34,882 nt of DNA from Fimbriimonadaceae bacterium (lineage in GTDB: Bacteria > Armatimonadota > Fimbriimonadia > Fimbriimonadales > Fimbriimonadaceae): the NCBI GenBank assembly GCA_025934835.1, contig JAICWL010000030.1, positions 1 to 34,882 on the forward strand. Direction: 5' to 3'. Below, one piece after another: positions 32,616 to 34,882 of this stretch (position 1 is its first letter; each line of letters opens with the position of its first letter). Position numbers and translations under genes: made by a program. The notes beneath the pieces were generated by a model. The model did no database searches. It was not told the origin of the DNA and was given only the letters and a program-made list of their open reading frames with translations.

Positions 32616-34318
32616 GCTTTCACCTCTTCCTTCTGTCCCTGCTGCCGCAGGTCCGGATCCATGATCACGTTGTCGTTCGAGGCGCCCGCAGCGACCATCG
32701 GATACACGTTCTCCTCCATCTCGACGACGAACTCGCAGAGCGTGGGCCCCTTGTGGGCTCTCGCACTCTTGATGGTCTCCGCCAGGTCCTCTCGCCGCGA
32801 GCAGCGGAAGAATTCGAGGCCGTAGGCTGCCGCCAGCTTGGCGTAATCCGGATTGCCCATGGCCACATGGCTGTACCGGTTGTCGTAGAACAGCTCCTGC
32901 CACTGCCGGACCATGCCGAGGAACCCGTTGTTGATCAGTGCGATATTCACGTCCAAGTCGTTCTCGACCGCGGTCTGAAGTTCTTGCAGCGTCATCTGGA
33001 AGCCGCCGTCCCCCACAATCGCCCAAACTTCTTGGTCCGGGTTCGCGAACTTGGCGCCGATAGCGGCAGGGAAGCCGTACCCCATCGTGCCCAATCCGCC
33101 ACTTGAAAGGAACTGGTGAGGCCGCCGGCAGTGGTAGAGCTGCGCCGCCCACATCTGGTGCTGGCCCACGTCGGTGCTCACAATTGCCGAGCTGTCTGTT
33201 GACGCGTCTAGTTCCTGGATCACGTGCCGCGCGAGGAATCGGGAACCGTCCGGTACGACGATCGGATATTGGCGCTGCCACTCTCGAATGCGTTCCCACC
33301 ACTCGGCGTTGTGCTTCGGCTTCACCGCCTCGACGAACTCTCCGAGCGAGTGCTTGAGGTCGCCGCACACCGTCTGCACGGTCTCCACGGACTTTTGAAA
33401 CTCCGTCGGGTCGATGTCGAAGTGAACGATCGCCGCGCCGGGCGCGAAACCGCTGGTCTTTCCCGTAAGGCGGTCGTCGAATCGGTTGCCGATTCCGATC
33501 ACCAGGTCCGCGTTTTGCACCGCGATCGTCCCCGCAGCCTCGCCATGCATCCCCATCATGCCGAGCGAGCGGCTGTCATCGCGGGGGAAGCTGCCCAGGC
33601 CAAGCAGCGAGTTGATCACCGGTAGGTCCGCCTTCTCGGCAAGCGCGCGAAGCTCGCTCGAGGTGTTCGACCAGATGACGCCGGCTCCGGCGATCACTAC
33701 CGGACGCTTCGATTCCGCGAGCAGCTTGGAAGCGCGCTCGATCTCGGAAGGTCGGGGCGATCCCGGAACGTGGTAGCCGCGCCGCTCGATCGTCTCTGGA
33801 AACGGCTTGCTCGTCTTGGCGATAAATACGTCCTTCGGAATGTCCACCAGCACCGGGCCCTTGCGGCCGGTGTTGGCCAGATAGAACGCCTCGGCCAGCA
33901 CGTACGGCAGGTCTTCCACGTCGGTCACGAGGTAGTTGTGCTTCGTGATCGGAATCGTGATGCCCTGAATGTCCGTCTCCTGAAACGCATCCTTGCCGAT
34001 CGCCCAGCCGTTCACCTGGCCGGTGATCGCCACCATCGGCACGCTGTCCATGATGGCCGTCGCGATGCCGGTGACCAGGTTGGTCGCACCGGGACCGCTG
34101 GTGGCAAGGCACACTCCGACCTTGCCCGTCGATCTCGCGTACCCATCCGCCATATGGGCAGCGCATTGTTCGTGTCGGACGAGGACGTGCCGGATTTGCG
34201 GCCATTGCAACATCTCGTCGTATAGGGGAAGCACGACGCCGCCGGGGTAGCCGAAGATCGTATCGACCCCCTCGCGCGCCAGCGCTTCCATCACAATTCG
34301 GGCTCCAGATCGCTCCAT
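32612..34318 (-). CDS. ilvB: Acetolactate synthase large (catalytic) subunit
   Basis: This ThDP- and FAD-dependent enzyme of 568 aa condenses pyruvate with pyruvate or 2-oxobutanoate. The N-terminal ThDP-pyrimidine domain has FGYPGGVVLPLYD, the catalytic-type Glu in RHEQCAAHMADGYAR, and SGPGATNLVTGIATA. The central FAD-binding domain follows. The C-terminal ThDP-diphosphate domain holds GDGGFQMTLQELQTA and NNGFLGMVRQWQELFY. ATG 34318 gives the usual family start. Only a weak A-rich stretch precedes it. A 180-base leader with a terminator/antiterminator (34440-34498) and a leader peptide lies upstream, so ilvB and the genes after it should respond to supply of branched-chain aminoacyl-tRNA. 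Confidence 0.97.
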   Translation of the reverse strand: MERSGARIVMEALAREGVDTIFGYPGGVVLPLYDEMLQWPQIRHVLVRHEQCAAHMADGYARSTGKVGVCLATSGPGATNLVTGIATAIMDSVPMVAITGQVNGWAIGKDAFQETDIQGITIPITKHNYLVTDVEDLPYVLAEAFYLANTGRKGPVLVDIPKDVFIAKTSKPFPETIERRGYHVPGSPRPSEIERASKLLAESKRPVVIAGAGVIWSNTSSELRALAEKADLPVINSLLGLGSFPRDDSRSLGMMGMHGEAAGTIAVQNADLVIGIGNRFDDRLTGKTSGFAPGAAIVHFDIDPTEFQKSVETVQTVCGDLKHSLGEFVEAVKPKHNAEWWERIREWQRQYPIVVPDGSRFLARHVIQELDASTDSSAIVSTDVGQHQMWAAQLYHCRRPHQFLSSGGLGTMGYGFPAAIGAKFANPDQEVWAIVGDGGFQMTLQELQTAVENDLDVNIALINNGFLGMVRQWQELFYDNRYSHVAMGNPDYAKLAAAYGLEFFRCSRREDLAETIKSARAHKGPTLCEFVVEMEENVYPMVAAGASNDNVIMDPDLRQQGQKEEVKA

Positions 34319-34439
34319 CTTTTTGCTTGCTCCACAGCCCGGCGGCGGGCTTGGTTCCGACGGCGGCGTCGGAGATTGACATCCTGTCGTGGTCGAGCCT
34401 CATTGGCGTTTTCAGAGCTTCCATCGCTCCAAAAGCACC

Positions 34440-34471
34440 GAAGGCCCTCCCGGTTTTCCGGGAAGGCCTTC
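34440..34471 (-). terminator. Attenuator terminator hairpin upstream of ilvB (segments 3:4)
   Basis: On the minus strand GAAGGCCTTCCCGG (34471 to 34458), loop AAAA and CCGGGAGGGCCTTC (34453 to 34440) pair over 14 bp with one G-U. The same position is a C-A mismatch if read on the plus strand, so the hairpin is built for the ilvB direction. The downstream T-run is short and displaced (GGTGCTTTTGG), so termination may be incomplete or need help. Confidence 0.75.
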
Positions 34472-34498
34472 TTCGTTGAGTGTCGCTCGCTTCCCGGC
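34458..34498 (-). promoter_or_regulatory. Antiterminator of the ilvB attenuator (segments 2:3)
   Basis: Segment 2, CCGGGAAG within 34498-34488, starts one base past the leader stop codon. It can pair perfectly over 8 bp with CTTCCCGG (34465 to 34458), which is the 5' arm of the terminator. The same segment 2 (GCCGGGAAGCG) can pair over 11 bases, including G-U pairs, with TGCTTCTTGGC (34540 to 34530) inside the leader codons. The three alternative pairings are mutually exclusive, as in classical amino-acid attenuators. Confidence 0.7.
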
Positions 34499-34499
34499 T

Positions 34500-34610
34500 C
34501 TATTGTGGCAGGCTAATAAGCCCAATAAGGCCAAGAAGCAGGACGGCGGGCTGCGCGGAAGCAAAATTGCTTCGCGTTGCGACGCTGTTCCAAACGACTT
34601 GCGCGGTCAC
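34500..34610 (-). CDS. Leader peptide of the ilvB attenuator, rich in Leu and Ile
   Basis: This short ORF codes 36 residues from GTG 34610 to TAG 34502-34500. AAGGA stands 2 bases before the start, a tight but usable spacing. Residues 23-34 read VLLLGLIGLISL, so 9 of 12 are branched-chain, with several CTT and ATT codons in a GC-rich genome. Those codons overlap segment 1 of the RNA structure, and the stop lies one base before segment 2. A ribosome stalled on Leu or Ile codons would cover segment 1 and free segment 2 to form the antiterminator. A ribosome reaching the stop would mask segment 2 and allow the terminator. A different, longer frame across this region (to 34513) lacks this logic. 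Confidence 0.72.
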   Translation of the reverse strand: MTAQVVWNSVATRSNFASAQPAVLLLGLIGLISLPQ

Positions 34611-34615
34611 GATCC

Positions 34616-34762
34616 TTAAAACGATACACCAATCTGTCGGCTGATTTCAGCTTTTCCTTCCACCCTGCCGGGAAATTGCTGCATAAAACCTCGAAGAACG
34701 CCAAATCCAAAACCTCCTTGGCTGCTTCCTAAACCACCTACTGGGACATTAACGGCTTGCAT
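34616..34762 (-). CDS. Small 48-codon ORF directly before the leader peptide; status uncertain
   Basis: ATG 34762 opens a frame that ends TAA at 34618-34616, 5 bases before the leader GTG. The product is Gly/Phe-rich in the middle (GGLGSSQGGFGFGVLRGF) and ends in a charged stretch (EGKAEISRQIGVSF). Its third positions are less GC-rich than neighbouring genes. The frame is open upstream into the 44-bp repeat, so it may be the remnant of a gene cut by the repeat, a real small gene coupled to the leader ORF, or chance. No ribosome site is seen before ATG 34762. Confidence 0.25.
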   Translation of the reverse strand: MQAVNVPVGGLGSSQGGFGFGVLRGFMQQFPGRVEGKAEISRQIGVSF

Positions 34763-34784
34763 GGCGACCCAACCGTAATAACAT

Positions 34785-34807
34785 CCCCTCTCCCTGAGGG
34801 AGAGGGG
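34785..34807. repeat. Palindrome at the edge of the tandem repeat
   Basis: CCCCTCTCCCT (34785-34795), one central G and AGGGAGAGGGG (34797-34807) form a perfect 11-bp inverted repeat, of the kind seen in dispersed CCCTCTCCC...GGGAGAGGG repeats in many bacterial genomes. Its right arm is the first part of the 44-bp repeat unit. Confidence 0.7.
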
Positions 34808-34882
34808 TAGGGGTGAGGGTTTCCGGAGCCCTTCGCCCCGAGGGAGAGGGGCAGGGGTGAGGGTTTCCGGAGCCCTTCGCCC
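34796..34882. repeat. Tandem 44-bp repeat, two copies, continuing past the window
   Basis: The unit starting GAGGGAGAGGGG occupies 34796-34839 and again 34840-34882 (cut by the window end). The copies differ by one base (TAGGGG against CAGGGG). Each unit holds GGGTGAGGGTTTCCGGAG and CCCTTCGCCC. No coding sequence is supported inside it. The strand with PLSLRERG-like translations is a known ghost-ORF pattern of such repeats. Confidence 0.85.

Noticed and set aside
33576-34424. Alternative frame giving a longer N-terminus upstream of and across ilvB
   Set aside because: It is out of frame with IlvB and turns Arg/Gly-rich inside ilvB. IlvB starts normally at 34318.
34319-34499. T-box or other ligand-binding riboswitch before ilvB
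   Set aside because: No T-box bulge sequence or specifier-loop layout is visible. The leader ORF and alternating hairpins account for the segment.
34513-34710. 65-codon minus-strand frame across the ilvB leader
   Set aside because: It begins with TTG without a ribosome site, and its C-terminal SWPYWAY reads the Leu/Ile codons out of frame. The 36-codon frame explains the RNA structure and stop position much better.
34785-34882. CRISPR array
   Set aside because: The units are directly adjacent 44-bp tandem copies with no unique spacers between them.

Overview
The window looks like a chromosomal segment of a GC-rich bacterium of the Armatimonadota, probably the Fimbriimonadia. The main clue is the DUF1559/prepilin-like protein at 1429-2397. 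Its N-terminus ([19 protein letters not shown], then LFPVFAQAK) and its DYDDTLP motif are the form typical of that phylum. This is an inference from motifs, not a database result. There are no rRNA or tRNA genes, no phage or IS genes and no CRISPR array. Coding density is very high, and many genes overlap by 4 bases (ATGA or GTGA).

Layout. 1-3287 (+): the 3' end of a selA-like gene, a coupled gene of unknown function, a secreted pilin-like protein with a coupled small lipoprotein, a strong terminator, and an amidase. 3301-9710 (-): a tightly coupled seven-gene catabolic operon (dehydratase, SMP-30 lactonase, FAH-type hydrolase, TIM-barrel epimerase, SDR, Zn-alcohol dehydrogenase, SDR). Its enzyme classes fit a non-phosphorylative sugar or sugar-acid route. 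An orphan MoxR ATPase lies upstream. 10799-14535 (+): a DUF2382 stress protein, then rpoZ (omega with a very long acidic tail), dnaJ, prmA and rsmE. 14539-17697 (-): dsbD, and a secreted protein with a secretin-like N-domain and an unusual repeat. 17838-22853: an SRPBCC membrane-linked protein, an M61 peptidase, a small protein that matches the pattern of the anti-CBASS nucleotide sponge Acb2, a general-stress/glycine-zipper protein, and a copper-amine-oxidase-like stalk protein with a structured leader.

22850-34610 (-) is one long gene run centred on branched-chain amino acid synthesis: ilvB-ilvN-ilvC, a tail-anchored coiled-coil protein, an ABC ATPase, ilvA, ilvD, a BaiN-type flavoprotein, a CvfB-type S1 protein and a MOP-superfamily membrane protein. 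IlvA makes 2-oxobutanoate. IlvBN, IlvC and IlvD carry it, and pyruvate, to the keto acids of Ile, Val and Leu.

The most striking regulatory find is upstream of ilvB. It is a complete ribosome-mediated attenuator: a 36-codon leader ORF ending in a Leu/Ile-rich run, a 1:2 pairing, an antiterminator and a terminator, all readable base by base. The second is the chromosomal Acb2-like protein outside any visible prophage. The right end (34785-34882) enters a 44-bp tandem repeat that continues past the window.
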